Source: Afipia sp. P52-10 (lineage in GTDB: Bacteria > Pseudomonadota > Alphaproteobacteria > Rhizobiales > Xanthobacteraceae). From it: 45,203 nt of DNA. Below the pieces are notes generated by a model. That model did no database searches, was not told where the DNA came from, and saw only the letters and a list, made by a program, of their open reading frames with translations. Both the position numbers and the translations under genes were made by a program. Location of the stretch: contig NZ_AZSJ01000003.1 of the NCBI RefSeq assembly GCF_000516555.1, forward strand, positions 1,661,583 through 1,706,785. The letters run 5' to 3'. This document shows positions 20,575 to 29,664 of the stretch, piece by piece. Position 1 is the first letter of the stretch, and every line of letters starts with the position of its first letter.

Positions 20575-20659
20575 CTGTCCGGCTGAAAAATAAATTGAAT
20601 TTATCTTATGCGCTTCTGGTGGTCTCTCGCAAAACGCCGGGGGAGCACCGCGCTTTAAC

Positions 20660-21865
20660 TTAGCGGCGTTGGTAGCCAGCCGTGGCGCATCCAACTTTTT
20701 TTCCTTGGTCAGGCCAATAGCCGAATTTGTATCCTTGGATGGATTTCTTGCCCTTTGCTGGGACGACTTCATACACCGTGAATTCGTAGTCCTTGATCGA
20801 CGTGCCGCTGCCACCATAGACGGCACATCTAACCCTGACATCTGCAATCGCAAACCCGTTAGGATTCGTGATCGTGAAGCTACCCTTGAAGTTGCTGTAA
20901 GACATATCGACTTGGCCAAGCGTAATGTCAGGGTTCTGCGGCTGAGGCGGCCTATTTGCTAGCTCAACTTTGCTGATCTTGAGCTGCCTTGTCAGCATGC
21001 GTTCTCTCACTTCCCGGGCGGCGACATAGCTCGGACTGTCGGACTTTATTTGCGACAATATCTGCAGCGTCGCCTCGTGAAAGTTCGCAACCTGCTTTTC
21101 AGGATACTTGCCAGTCTTGTCGAACGTATCAGACCATTGCTGATCGAGTTGGCCAGCAGCGATGACGGTGTTCGCGTCGGTATCGAACCGTTTAGCGTTA
21201 ATCTCGTTCGAGGCCGGTGATGGGTTCTGCTGTTTGTCGCGTTGTGCGGCAGTATATGCGACAAAGCCGACAAAGCCGACTATCGCGACGGCCGCCAAGC
21301 CTCTCGCAAATTTCGGCGAGTCGATTAGCCTCGGCCTGTTCTCGCTGATCGTTTGAATCGCAACTTCATCTAAACCACCTTCGACGTAGGTGTAAAACGA
21401 CCGCCAGTTTGGGAAGCGCTCTTCGCCACGGTCTTCCCTCCAAATCGCCACCTCGCCGCTTTTCTCAACGCGATACCATATTCCGTTTGTCTGGTTTGGG
21501 TATTTTCTGGACAGCGCGACAAAGTCGATGTCCTCGTTTTTTGTCTCTCCTCCGACTGCAGCCCTGAATTGATCGAACGAGCGAAATTGGACGACCCCTC
21601 CCTGCATCATCGCCGTTATGCGACCGTCACGCTGGGCTTTATACGGAACTCCAGCGAGCACGCTGTCGGGTACGAATGGCTTGTTTGCCCTTTCAAGCTG
21701 CGCTTGTACCTTCAGATTGGGGAGGCAGACCACCAAGATCAGCATCAACAGGGGAGAAAGAATAACCGATAGAAGAAACCATCCGCCGCCACTTCTCCCG
21801 CGCGCCGATGCTACAATCGCGACGATTATCGAAAAAACGAGCCAGAAAATTATAATTTCAAACAT
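20660..21865 (-). CDS. Unrecognised multi-domain membrane protein
   Basis: A 401-residue protein I cannot assign. It has two N-terminal membrane helices (about 3-20 and 28-48), then two similar ~30-residue segments (around 79-106 and 135-165: an acidic or Ser-Gly start, then F-x-x-[FW]-x-x-F-x-x-x-V-x-GG). A third helix (188-206), a charged helical region with DKTGKYPEKQV, and a C-terminal beta-sandwich-like domain (about 320-395: GSFTITNPNGFAIADV, FTVYEVVPAKGKKS) follow. The last resembles small domains of secreted bacterial proteins. Codon use is clearly less GC-rich than its neighbours. It stands alone between tRNA-Thr and gene remnants, which suggests acquisition by transfer. Confidence 0.7.
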   Translation of the reverse strand: MFEIIIFWLVFSIIVAIVASARGRSGGGWFLLSVILSPLLMLILVVCLPNLKVQAQLERANKPFVPDSVLAGVPYKAQRDGRITAMMQGGVVQFRSFDQFRAAVGGETKNEDIDFVALSRKYPNQTNGIWYRVEKSGEVAIWREDRGEERFPNWRSFYTYVEGGLDEVAIQTISENRPRLIDSPKFARGLAAVAIVGFVGFVAYTAAQRDKQQNPSPASNEINAKRFDTDANTVIAAGQLDQQWSDTFDKTGKYPEKQVANFHEATLQILSQIKSDSPSYVAAREVRERMLTRQLKISKVELANRPPQPQNPDITLGQVDMSYSNFKGSFTITNPNGFAIADVRVRCAVYGGSGTSIKDYEFTVYEVVPAKGKKSIQGYKFGYWPDQGKKVGCATAGYQRR

Positions 21866-22023
21866 GGCGCTCCCCTACGCCTATGTGGAATATGAACGAT
21901 AACTCTCCCCGCCACGATCCGCTAACTTGAGCATTCCGCTATTCGTGAATTCCGTAAGGCTACACGTTGTTGCATTCCATCGCAAAGTCCAAAGCTCGCC
22001 TACCAACCTGTCAGATAATTCCT

Positions 22024-22101
22024 AACCTGTATTGTTCGACGTTTTCTTTCGGCCATAGTGGTCGCACTGTTGATGAATTTGATACCCTGCTTCATGCTCA
22101 A
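22024..22101 (+). pseudogene. Remnant of a DUF488 gene (N-terminal fragment)
   Basis: About 26 codons read NLYCSTFSFGHSGRTVDEFD then TLLHAQ. DUF488 proteins begin with a very similar [IL]YT[IF]GHSxRxxxEFxxLL segment. The similarity stops at 22101, where the frame continues with unrelated sequence. There is no good start (nearest in-frame ATG at 21967) and no room for the rest of the ~120-180-residue protein. I read it as the 5' end of a deleted gene. Confidence 0.5.
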
Positions 22102-22126
22102 CGCGAATCTTACTTCTTTTCTCGGA

Positions 22127-22273
22127 CGGCGGAGGCGGACAAAACCGGCCGTCGCGCTGGAGGCGGTCGAGCGTTGCCGACAAACGATCGTAGCCTCGTT
22201 TGAAGCCATATCCGGCCCAGCCTTCAAACCCGGCAGCGCGCAATTCACGGTATCGGGCGTCGTAATCAAACAC
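22127..22273 (-). pseudogene. Remnant of a methyltransferase gene (N-terminal fragment)
   Basis: From an ATG at 22273 the minus strand encodes MFDYDARYRELRAAGFEGWA and continues with RLSATLDRL, ending in a run of four prolines. This resembles the N-terminus of class I SAM methyltransferases (DYDARY...GW...RL..TL..L....P.PP, just before the glycine-rich SAM motif). The SAM motif itself is missing: after about codon 49 the frame passes into the DUF488 remnant on the other strand and stops at 22022. The frame is open, so a short peptide could still be made. Confidence 0.5.
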
Positions 22274-22384
22274 GGATGAAGTCCCTGTCAGCCTTGGATA
22301 AATTTTCCAAACTGGAACGCTGAGTGATAGACTTGCGGCGACGGTCCGGCGAGACCATGATTGAAACGAAATTAGTGTGACTGC

Positions 22385-23647
22385 ATGTCGTCCGAACTGG
22401 CTTTATCGAAAGAACTCTCCCTCGCCAAAGACAAGATTCGCATCCTGCTGCTGGAGGGCATTAACGACAGCGCGGTCGAGCTGTTCACGAGCTCCGGCTA
22501 CACCAATGTCGAACGCCTGACCAAGGCGCTCGATGGCGATGCCCTGCGCAAGGCGTTGAAGGGCGTACATCTGATCGGCATCCGCTCGCGCACACACCTG
22601 ACGGAGGAGGTCTTCTCCCATGCCGACCGTTTGATCGCCGTCGGCTGCTTCAGCGTCGGTACCAATCAGGTCGAGCTCGATGCGGCGCGCCGGCGCGGCG
22701 TGCCGGTTTTCAACGCGCCATTCTCGAACACCCGCAGTGTGGCCGAACTCACCATCGGCGAAATCGTGATGCTGCTGCGGCGCATCCTGCCGCGCTCGGC
22801 TTCGGCGCATCAGGGCGGCTGGGACAAGTCGGCGAAGGGCAGCCGCGAGGTGCGCGGCCGCACCCTCGGCATCATCGGCTATGGCAACATCGGCTCGCAG
22901 CTCTCGACCCTCGCCGAGGCGATGGGCATGCGGGTGATCTATTACGATCACACCGACAAGCTGCGGCATGGCAACACCGAGCCAACCGATTCGCTGATGG
23001 CGCTGCTGGCGCAGAGCGACGTGGTCAGCCTGCATGTTCCGGAGACGCCGGCGACCTTCAAGATGATCGGGCGGGACGAGCTGCGCGCGATGCCGCGGGG
23101 TGCCTACCTGATCAACAACAGCCGCGGCACGGTCGTCGATATCGACGCGCTGGCGGAGGCGCTGCGCGAGGGCCATCTCGCCGGAGCGGCGGTCGATGTC
23201 TTCCCCGTCGAGCCCACCTCCAATACGGATCGCTTCCACTCGCCGCTGCAGGGGATCGAGAACGTGATCCTGACCCCGCATATCGGCGGCTCCACCGAAG
23301 AAGCCCAGGATCGCATCGGCCGGGAGGTCGCGCGCAAGCTGGTCGATTACTCGGATTCCGGCTCGACCGTCGGCGCGGTCAATTTCCCGCAGGTGCAGTT
23401 GCCGCTGCGCTCGACCGGCACGCGCTTTCTGCATGTCCATCGCAACGTGCCGGGCATGCTGCGCCGGCTCAACGAGGTGTTCCTGGTGCGGGATCTCAAC
23501 ATCACCGCCCAGTATCTGCAGACCGACAGCGAGATCGGCTATGTCGTGCTGGATGCGGACCAGCTCGGACCCGTCAGCCAGACGATCCTCGAAGAAATCC
23601 GCTCGCTCGACGGCACCATCCGCGCCCGGCTGGTCTACGATCACTGA
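22385..23647 (+). CDS. serA: D-3-phosphoglycerate dehydrogenase, short E. coli-type with ACT domain
   Basis: A 420-residue NAD-dependent enzyme oxidising 3-phosphoglycerate in the first step of serine synthesis. The substrate and NAD domains contain GIRSRTHLTEEV, GIIGYGNIGSQ, NNSRGTVVDIDAL and the catalytic-His block HIGGSTEEAQ. A C-terminal ACT-like regulatory domain (about 345-420, RDLNITAQYLQ) follows. Length and domain order match the E. coli type, not the ~530-residue long form usually encoded with serC in Rhizobiales, so the organism may have two. No strong ribosome-binding site precedes the ATG. It lies just beyond the tRNA-Thr accessory patch. Confidence 0.92.
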   Translation: MSSELALSKELSLAKDKIRILLLEGINDSAVELFTSSGYTNVERLTKALDGDALRKALKGVHLIGIRSRTHLTEEVFSHADRLIAVGCFSVGTNQVELDAARRRGVPVFNAPFSNTRSVAELTIGEIVMLLRRILPRSASAHQGGWDKSAKGSREVRGRTLGIIGYGNIGSQLSTLAEAMGMRVIYYDHTDKLRHGNTEPTDSLMALLAQSDVVSLHVPETPATFKMIGRDELRAMPRGAYLINNSRGTVVDIDALAEALREGHLAGAAVDVFPVEPTSNTDRFHSPLQGIENVILTPHIGGSTEEAQDRIGREVARKLVDYSDSGSTVGAVNFPQVQLPLRSTGTRFLHVHRNVPGMLRRLNEVFLVRDLNITAQYLQTDSEIGYVVLDADQLGPVSQTILEEIRSLDGTIRARLVYDH

Positions 23648-24198
23648 CGCCGGCGCCTGATTCCGAACCGCGTGAGCCGGCGCGTGCTGAGGTCCGGCGC
23701 CCGCGGCCCGTGCCTGGCATTCCAAGCGGCTGATCATGTTCGACAAAATGGACTTGCGGATCGCGTAAGCCATCTCATCCGCAGGGGGCGGCGCACGATT
23801 CTATCATCTCCGCATCGGCATAAATTTGCCGACGCAGGGACGTTTTCGCGAGATGCGGGGTTGGTGCCGGAAGAAGGTGTCGATCCGCGGTCCAGCGGAG
23901 AAGCGCGATTGTGCCGAAGCGCGGCTCGATGTCTTCGCCGTTGCCAGTCATCTGCGCTGTCGCCGGCCCTCTACGTCTAAAGTGTAAGGCTTCGGTGACG
24001 GCGGCAGCCCGACGATCGGGAACGACCAGTTGTGCCTGCGATGCAGGCGCTTCTTTCATTTTTTGTCGACCGCATGCGACGTTTCGTTCAGGTGTGCTTG
24101 CGCTGTTTTCGCTTGCCAAGGTCGTGCGCAGGCCGTTGTCTTTGCGGCAACGAAAAATCGATCCGTAAAAACGGACGATAATCAAACAGGGGAGCATC
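23648..24198. other. 551-base non-coding stretch between serA and the TRAP genes
   Basis: Reading frames here lack family-like sequence, and I see no RNA gene. The last ~130 bases are more AT-rich and end in a dyad and GGGGAGCATC before the TRAP gene start, so the promoter of the TRAP-nitrile hydratase set is probably here. Confidence 0.5.
24157..24179. promoter_or_regulatory. Operator-like dyad upstream of the TRAP operon
   Basis: ATCG-A-TCCGT-AAAA-ACGGA-CGAT: nine pairs with one bulged A around an AAAA centre, ending 19 bases before the first TRAP gene. Its position suggests a repressor site or a leader hairpin. The cognate regulator is not in the window. Confidence 0.35.
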
Positions 24199-25338
24199 AT
24201 GACGAAACGCAGTGAGGAGAAGACCAAGACGAGTCGCCGCCGCTTTCTTGCGACGGCTGCTGCGGGTGCAACGGCTGCCGTGGCAGCGCCGACCGTCGTT
24301 TCGGCGCAAGGCCCGATCAACATGCGCTGGCAGAGCACATGGCCCTCCAAGGATATCTTCCACGAATTCGCGATCGACTACGCCAAGAAGATCAACGACA
24401 TGACCGGCGGCGACCTGAAGATCGAGGTGCTGCCGGCGGGCGCGGTGGTGCCGGCCTTCCAGTTGCTCGATGCCGTCTCGAAGGGCACGCTCGACGGCGG
24501 CCACGGGGTGATGGTCTATCACTACGGCAAGCAGACGGCGCTGGCGCTGTGGGGCTCGGGACCGGGCTATGCGATGGATGCCAACATGCTGTTGGCCTGG
24601 CACAAATACGGTGGCGGCAAGGAGCTGCTCGACAAGCTCTACAGTTCGATCGGGGCGAACATCGTCTCGTTTCTCTATGGGCCGATGCCGACGCAGCCGC
24701 TGGGCTGGTTCAAGAAGCCGATCGCCAAGCCTGACGATTTGAAGGGCCTTAAATTCCGCACCGTCGGCATCTCGATCGACGTGTTTCAGAACATGGGTGC
24801 GGCGGTGAATGCGTTGCCCGGCGGCGAGATCGTCGCGGCGATGGATCGCGGCTTGCTCGAAGCCGCGGAATTCAACAACGCCTCGTCGGACCGGGCGCTC
24901 GGCTTCCCCGACGTCTCCAAGATCTGCATGCTGCAGAGCTATCACCAGAACGCCGAGCAGTTCGAGGTGATGTTCAACAAGGACAAGTACAACGCGCTGC
25001 CGGAGAAGGTGCGGGCGATTATCGTAAACGCGACGGAAGCGGCCTCGCAGGACATGCAGTGGAAGGCCATCGACCGCTATTCCAAGGATTACGCGGAGAT
25101 GCAGGCGAAGGACAACGTCAAATTCTACAAGACGCCCGACGCCGTTCTGAAGCGCCAGCTCGAAGTCTATGACGATGTTGTGCGCAAGAAGGCCGCCGAG
25201 AATCCGCTGTTCAAGGAGATCGCCGAATCCCAACTCGCCTTCGCCAAGCGTGCGACGCAGTGGGAGCAGGACACGGTGGTCAACCGCCGGATGGCCTTCG
25301 AACATTATTTCGGACCCAACGCGAAGAAGCCGATCTGA
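24199..25338 (+). CDS. TRAP transporter substrate-binding protein (DctP family)
   Basis: A 379-residue periplasmic receptor with a twin-arginine signal (SRRRFLATAAAG, cleavage near VSAQG). The mature DctP fold includes the conserved LKGLKFRTVG stretch, whose Arg usually makes a salt bridge with the ligand carboxylate, and NALPGGEIVAAMDRG. It belongs to the cluster with ~360-residue mature receptors that bind oxo-acids and related organic anions, so the ligand is probably a carboxylate. GGGGAGCATC precedes the start. It heads a run of six to eight genes on the plus strand. Confidence 0.93.
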   Translation: MTKRSEEKTKTSRRRFLATAAAGATAAVAAPTVVSAQGPINMRWQSTWPSKDIFHEFAIDYAKKINDMTGGDLKIEVLPAGAVVPAFQLLDAVSKGTLDGGHGVMVYHYGKQTALALWGSGPGYAMDANMLLAWHKYGGGKELLDKLYSSIGANIVSFLYGPMPTQPLGWFKKPIAKPDDLKGLKFRTVGISIDVFQNMGAAVNALPGGEIVAAMDRGLLEAAEFNNASSDRALGFPDVSKICMLQSYHQNAEQFEVMFNKDKYNALPEKVRAIIVNATEAASQDMQWKAIDRYSKDYAEMQAKDNVKFYKTPDAVLKRQLEVYDDVVRKKAAENPLFKEIAESQLAFAKRATQWEQDTVVNRRMAFEHYFGPNAKKPI

Positions 25339-25458
25339 CGGACGGCTTCGACAGTCTGGAGCACCATCCGGACCGGATCTGACCTTGGCCTCGAACGTGG
25401 GGTCGAGTCTGGGCCGGGCGGTGCTCCGCCTTACGCATCTCTGCAAAGTTGCTGTTGA

Positions 25459-26127
25459 ATGAAGGTCGAGCGTTTCCTGCACGCCATAGACGGCATCAGC
25501 ACCTGGGTCGGCAAGGCGACCGCCTGGCTGATGATCGTGCTCATGCTGGTGGTCTGCATCGAAGTCTTCAAGCGATACGTGCTGAATGCGCCGACGGCAT
25601 GGATCTTCGATGCGCAGAACATGCTGTACGGCACGCTGTTCATGCTGGCCGGCGCCTACACGCTGGCGCAGAACGCGCATGTCCGCGGCGACTTTTTCTA
25701 TTCGTCGATGCGGCCGAGAACCCAAGCGACCTTCGATCTCGTCCTGTATTTCGTTTTCTTCCTGCCCGGCATCGCCGCGTTGATCTATGCGGGCACCGAC
25801 TATGCCGCCGATTCCTGGCGGATCGCCGAGCATTCGAACGTCACCGCGGATGGGCCGCCGGTCTATCACTTCAAGACGGTCATTCCGATCGCCGGCGCCC
25901 TCGTCATGCTGCAGGGCATCGCCGAGATCATGCGCTGCGTCGTCTGCCTCAAGACCGGCGAATGGCCGAGCCGCCTGAAGGATGTCGCGGAGATCGACGT
26001 CGTCGGCGAGCAGCTCGCCAACAGCGAGTTCGTTGACGAAGAGTCGCGCAGAATCGCGATCGAGAACGCGCAGAAGATCGACGAGGCCGCGCGCCAGCGC
26101 GGTATGGGTGGGGAACTGAATACATGA
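25459..26127 (+). CDS. TRAP transporter small permease (DctQ family)
   Basis: A 222-residue inner-membrane protein with four helices (about 18-38, 50-72, 90-112 and 135-158) and the family pattern [18 protein letters not shown] followed by a gap and FFYSSMRP. A hydrophilic C-terminal tail of ~60 residues is longer than usual. It pairs with the large permease, whose ATG overlaps its stop by four bases (ATGA). The ribosome-binding site is weak. It begins 120 bases after the receptor gene; no other frame fills that gap. Confidence 0.92.
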   Translation: MKVERFLHAIDGISTWVGKATAWLMIVLMLVVCIEVFKRYVLNAPTAWIFDAQNMLYGTLFMLAGAYTLAQNAHVRGDFFYSSMRPRTQATFDLVLYFVFFLPGIAALIYAGTDYAADSWRIAEHSNVTADGPPVYHFKTVIPIAGALVMLQGIAEIMRCVVCLKTGEWPSRLKDVAEIDVVGEQLANSEFVDEESRRIAIENAQKIDEAARQRGMGGELNT

Positions 26128-27869
26128 GCGATCCAGCGCTCGGGCTGTTGATGCTCGCCCTGATCGTCGTCGTCATCATGATGGGCTTTGCCACGGCCTT
26201 CACGCTGATGGGGCTCGGCATCGTGTTCGGCTATATCGCCTTCTACAATCCCGCCGAACACTGGTGGCAGAACCGGGTGTTCGACCTGATGGTCCAGCGC
26301 ACCTACGGCGCGATGACCAACGACGTGCTGATCTCGATCCCGCTGTTCGTGCTGATGGGCTACGTGATGGAGCGTGGCGCGCTGGTCGACAAGATGTTCT
26401 ATTCGATCCAGCTCGCGTTCCGCCGCCTTCCGGCATCGCTCGCGGTCGCGACGCTGATCGTCTGTACTTTCTGGGGCATCGCCTCTGGGCTCGTCGGCGC
26501 CGTCGTGGTGCTGATGGGCGTGATCGCGCTGAACCCGATGCTGCGCGCCGGCTACGACGTCAAGCTCGCCTCCGGCGTGATCACGGCAGGCGGAACGCTC
26601 GGCATCCTGATCCCGCCCTCGGTGATGATCATCGTCTATGCGGCGGTGGCCGGCCAGTCGGTGGTGAAGCTGTATGCGGCGGCGATGTTCCCAGGTTTCT
26701 TCCTGGCGTTTCTCTATCTCGTCTACATCATCGGCTGGGCGCTGCTGAATCCGAAAGTCGCGCCGCCGCTGCCCCCCGAGGCGACCCAGGTGCGGGTGCC
26801 GGACTGGATGACGCGCATCCAGGAGCGTTATTCGCCCAACATGTTGGTCGGTTTGCTGAAGGCGCTGTTCGTGCCGTCCGGAATGAAAGGGCTCGAGGCC
26901 GATGGCAAACCGTTGACGCTGTTCCGCATCGCTCAGAACGTGCTGGTTGCGCTGGTTCCGTTTGCCTTGACGGCAGCCACGCTCGGATTGGTGTGGTGGT
27001 ATGTCGTGATCCACCAGCAGGCGGCTGCTTCGGTCGAAGTCGAAGGGTTGCAGCCGCTCGGCGCCGCTCCGGCGTCCACGCAGACGGCGGCTGGAAATCA
27101 AGGGCCGTCGTCCCAGTTCTATATCTGGTTCTGGGGGATCGCCGCGGTGATGGCGTTGCTGACCGTGCGCTACTATTGGCGGCTCAATGCCGAGCGCTAC
27201 GAGTTGCTGAAGCTGTTGACCAGCTCGGTGATGCCGCTCGCCATTCTCTCCGTGCTGGTGCTGGCGGTGATCCTGTTCGGCATCACCACTGCGACCGAGT
27301 CCGCGGCAGTCGGCGCAGCCGGCGCCTTCATCCTCGCCTTCCATGCAAGAACGCTCGATTGGAAGCGCACCAAGGAGGCCGTGTTCCTGACCGCCAAGAC
27401 CACGGCCATGGTCTGCTGGCTGTTCGTCGGCTCGGCGCTGTTCTCGGCCGTGTTCGCGATCCTGGGCGGTCAGGCACTGGTGGAGCAGTGGGTGCTCAGC
27501 CTCAATCTCTCGCCGATCCAGTTTATGATCCTGTCGCAGGCGATCATCTTCCTGCTCGGCTGGCCGCTGGAATGGACCGAGATCATCATCATTTTCGTGC
27601 CGATCTTCCTGCCGCTGCTGAAGCATTTCGGCATCGATCCGATCCTTTGGGGCGTGCTGGTGTTCGTCAACCTGCAGGCGGCGTTCCTGTCGCCGCCGGT
27701 GGCCATGTCGGCGTTCTACCTGAAGGGGGTCGCGCCGAAGCACGTGACCATCAACCAGATCTTCGCCGGCATGATGCCCTACATGCTGGTGGTGATCCTG
27801 TGCATGGTCATCATGTATCTCTGGCCCGGCATGACGCTGTGGCTGCCGAACTATCTCTACGGGAACTAG
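26124..27869 (+). CDS. TRAP transporter large permease (DctM family), extended form
   Basis: A 581-residue sodium-coupled permease, about 150 residues longer than the usual ~430. The N-terminal half is canonical ([45 protein letters not shown]). The extra segment lies at about residues 225-370 and adds two hydrophobic helices (around 275-292 and 332-352) with a Ser/Ala/Gln-rich linker. The second half resumes with [13 protein letters not shown] and [14 protein letters not shown]. Translation is coupled to the small permease by ATGA. The next gene, nthA, starts 62 bases downstream. Confidence 0.93.
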   Translation: MSDPALGLLMLALIVVVIMMGFATAFTLMGLGIVFGYIAFYNPAEHWWQNRVFDLMVQRTYGAMTNDVLISIPLFVLMGYVMERGALVDKMFYSIQLAFRRLPASLAVATLIVCTFWGIASGLVGAVVVLMGVIALNPMLRAGYDVKLASGVITAGGTLGILIPPSVMIIVYAAVAGQSVVKLYAAAMFPGFFLAFLYLVYIIGWALLNPKVAPPLPPEATQVRVPDWMTRIQERYSPNMLVGLLKALFVPSGMKGLEADGKPLTLFRIAQNVLVALVPFALTAATLGLVWWYVVIHQQAAASVEVEGLQPLGAAPASTQTAAGNQGPSSQFYIWFWGIAAVMALLTVRYYWRLNAERYELLKLLTSSVMPLAILSVLVLAVILFGITTATESAAVGAAGAFILAFHARTLDWKRTKEAVFLTAKTTAMVCWLFVGSALFSAVFAILGGQALVEQWVLSLNLSPIQFMILSQAIIFLLGWPLEWTEIIIIFVPIFLPLLKHFGIDPILWGVLVFVNLQAAFLSPPVAMSAFYLKGVAPKHVTINQIFAGMMPYMLVVILCMVIMYLWPGMTLWLPNYLYGN

Positions 27870-27931
27870 ATCAGCGAAGCGTGAGATGCTCCGGCTCGAC
27901 AGCGAAGCGGGGACGGGCTTATTCTGGTGGC

Positions 27932-28558
27932 ATGAGCGGTCACGATCACCATCATGATCACGAGCACTCGGAGCTGTCCGAAACGGAACTGCGCGTGCGT
28001 GCGCTGGAGACGCTGCTCGCCGAGAAGGGCTACGTCGACCCCAAAGCGCTCGATCTTCTGATCGAAACCTACGAGACCAAGGTGGGTCCGCGAAACGGGG
28101 CGCGCGTCATTGCTCGCGCCTGGAGTGATCCGGCCTATCGCGCGCGGCTGCTTGCCGACGCCACCGCGGCCATCGCCGAACTGGACTACAAAGGTCGGCA
28201 AGGTGAGCACATGGTGGTGGTCGAGAACACGCCGCAGACCCACAACATGGTCGTCTGCACCCTGTGCTCCTGCTATCCGTGGCCGGTGCTCGGGCTGCCT
28301 CCGGTCTGGTACAAGTCCGCGCCCTATCGATCGCGTGCCGTCGCCGATCCGCGCGGCGTGCTGCGCGACTTCGGCGTCGAGCTGTCGAAGGAGACCGAAA
28401 TCCGTGTTTGGGATTCGACCGCCGAAATCCGCTACCTGGTGTTGCCGATGCGGCCGGCGGGCACGGACGGATGGAGCGAAGAGCGCCTCGCCGATCTCGT
28501 TACCCGTGACAGCATGATCGGTACCGGCCTGCCGAAGCATCCCGACCAGATCGCCTGA
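27932..28558 (+). CDS. nthA: Nitrile hydratase alpha subunit, cobalt type
   Basis: A 208-residue metal-bearing subunit that hydrates nitriles to amides. The metal site [14 protein letters not shown] is intact: Cys109, Cys112, Ser113 and Cys114. Thr110 and the following Tyr mark the cobalt type (iron enzymes have CSLCSCT). The C-terminus carries [11 protein letters not shown] and LVTRDSMIG, as in known alpha subunits. Unusually, the N-terminus reads [12 protein letters not shown], six His in residues 4-12. The start is supported by GGTGG and by nthB following 12 bases after the stop. Thiocyanate hydrolase gamma is a relative with the same motif, but its alpha and beta partners would be separate chains. 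Confidence 0.95.
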   Translation: MSGHDHHHDHEHSELSETELRVRALETLLAEKGYVDPKALDLLIETYETKVGPRNGARVIARAWSDPAYRARLLADATAAIAELDYKGRQGEHMVVVENTPQTHNMVVCTLCSCYPWPVLGLPPVWYKSAPYRSRAVADPRGVLRDFGVELSKETEIRVWDSTAEIRYLVLPMRPAGTDGWSEERLADLVTRDSMIGTGLPKHPDQIA

Positions 28559-28570
28559 GAGAGGACACCG

Positions 28571-29236
28571 ATGGACGGCGCGCAGGACATGGGCGGCGTC
28601 AAGGGCTTCGGCGCCGTGGTTGCCGAAGCCGATGAGCCACCGTTCCATGCGGAATGGGAGCGTCGCGCGTTCGCGCTGACGTTGGCGATGGCCGCTCCGG
28701 GCGGCTGGAATATCGACATGTCCCGCTTCGCGCGCGAAGATCGCCCACCGGCGGACTATCTGAGCAAGAGTTACTACCAGCTCTGGATCGCAGGCCTCGA
28801 ACGGCTGATGATCGAGCGCGATCTGGTGAGCCGCGAGGAGATCGAGGCAGGGCATGCGCTGCAGCCACCGAAAGCCGGAGCGCAAGCGAAGGCGCTGCCC
28901 GCGGATGCGGTCGCTGCAATGCTGCGTCGGGGCGGGCTGACCGCGCGCGAACCTGCAGGGCCGGCGCGGTTCGTCGTCGGCGATCGGGTGCGTGCGCGAA
29001 CCATCAATCCGCCGACCCATACCAGGCTGCCACGCTACGTTCGCGGGCATGTCGGCGAGATCGCGTTGATCCATGGCTGTCATGTGTTCCCGGACAGCAA
29101 TGCCATCGGCGCGGGCGAAAACCCGCAATGGCTCTACACCGTGCGGTTTGCGGGGCCGGAACTGTGGGGCCCTGACGCCGATCCGACCGTCAGCGTGTCG
29201 GTTGATGCGTGGGACCCCTATCTGGAGCCAGCCTGA
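28571..29236 (+). CDS. nthB: Nitrile hydratase beta subunit
   Basis: A 221-residue partner subunit. It begins MDGAQDMGGVKGFGAV, the standard start of the family, contains WERRAFALTLAMAA, and ends with the SH3-like barrel (VGDRVRARTINPPTHTRLPRYV, GHVGEI, LWGPDADPTVSVSVDAWDPYLE). With NthA it forms the active heterodimer. The Arg residues that contact the oxidised cysteines in known enzymes are probably among RVRAR and its neighbours. The stop overlaps the start of the accessory gene (TGATG). The order alpha-beta-accessory matches that in Pseudomonas putida. Confidence 0.95.
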   Translation: MDGAQDMGGVKGFGAVVAEADEPPFHAEWERRAFALTLAMAAPGGWNIDMSRFAREDRPPADYLSKSYYQLWIAGLERLMIERDLVSREEIEAGHALQPPKAGAQAKALPADAVAAMLRRGGLTAREPAGPARFVVGDRVRARTINPPTHTRLPRYVRGHVGEIALIHGCHVFPDSNAIGAGENPQWLYTVRFAGPELWGPDADPTVSVSVDAWDPYLEPA

Positions 29237-29664
29237 TGCCGCCTGATCCCGCTGCTCCAAGGCCGCAGCTGGCTAGCGACGCATGGGAGGTCGCCATCGC
29301 CGTTCCCGGCGTCCCGCGTGATGCGGACGGCCCGGTGTTTCGTGAGCCGTGGGAGGCCCATGCATTCGCCATGGCTCTGACATTGCACGAGAAAGGGTTG
29401 TTCACCTGGCCCGAATGGGCGGCCGCGCTGGCGCAAGAGATCAAGCGCGCGCAGGCTGCCGGTGACGCTGACACCGGTGACACCTACTACCGGCACTGGC
29501 TGGCAACACTGGAAAAGATCGTGGCCGACAAGAAGGTTACCTCGCTCGGAACGCTGCGCCGCTATCGCGATGCGTGGAATCGGGCTGCTGACCGCACGCC
29601 CCACGGATCGCCGATCGAATTGAGGCCGGGCGATTTCTCGGCGAGCGAGGGCGGCCGCCGATAA
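29236..29664 (+). CDS. Nitrile hydratase accessory protein (P14K/NhhG-like)
   Basis: A 142-residue protein resembling the N-terminal half of beta subunits: VFREPWEAHAFAMALTLHEKGLFTWPEWA, a stretch broken here at LHEK, then DTYYRHWLATLEKIVADK. Such accessory proteins bind the alpha subunit and help insert cobalt and oxidise the cysteines. Its ATG overlaps the nthB stop by one base, so expression is coupled. The last ~25 residues are Arg/Pro-rich. No cobalt transporter is seen nearby. Confidence 0.9.
   Translation: MPPDPAAPRPQLASDAWEVAIAVPGVPRDADGPVFREPWEAHAFAMALTLHEKGLFTWPEWAAALAQEIKRAQAAGDADTGDTYYRHWLATLEKIVADKKVTSLGTLRRYRDAWNRAADRTPHGSPIELRPGDFSASEGGRR

Noticed and set aside
20575-22384. 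Attachment-site duplicate of the tRNA-Thr 3' end
   Set aside because: I looked for a second copy of the T-arm/acceptor sequence and an integrase gene and found neither, so an integrative element is not shown.
25866-27743. Long minus-strand frame (625 codons) opposite dctM
   Set aside because: His/Arg/Gln-rich antisense shadow with no family features.
26264-27931. Long N-terminal extension in frame with nthA, overlapping dctM
   Set aside because: Out-of-frame reading of dctM; NthA homologues start near 27932 where a ribosome-binding site lies.
27932-29236. Thiocyanate hydrolase instead of nitrile hydratase
   Set aside because: The metal motif is shared, but nthB is a normal full-length beta subunit and the third gene is an accessory protein; thiocyanate hydrolase splits beta into two subunits.
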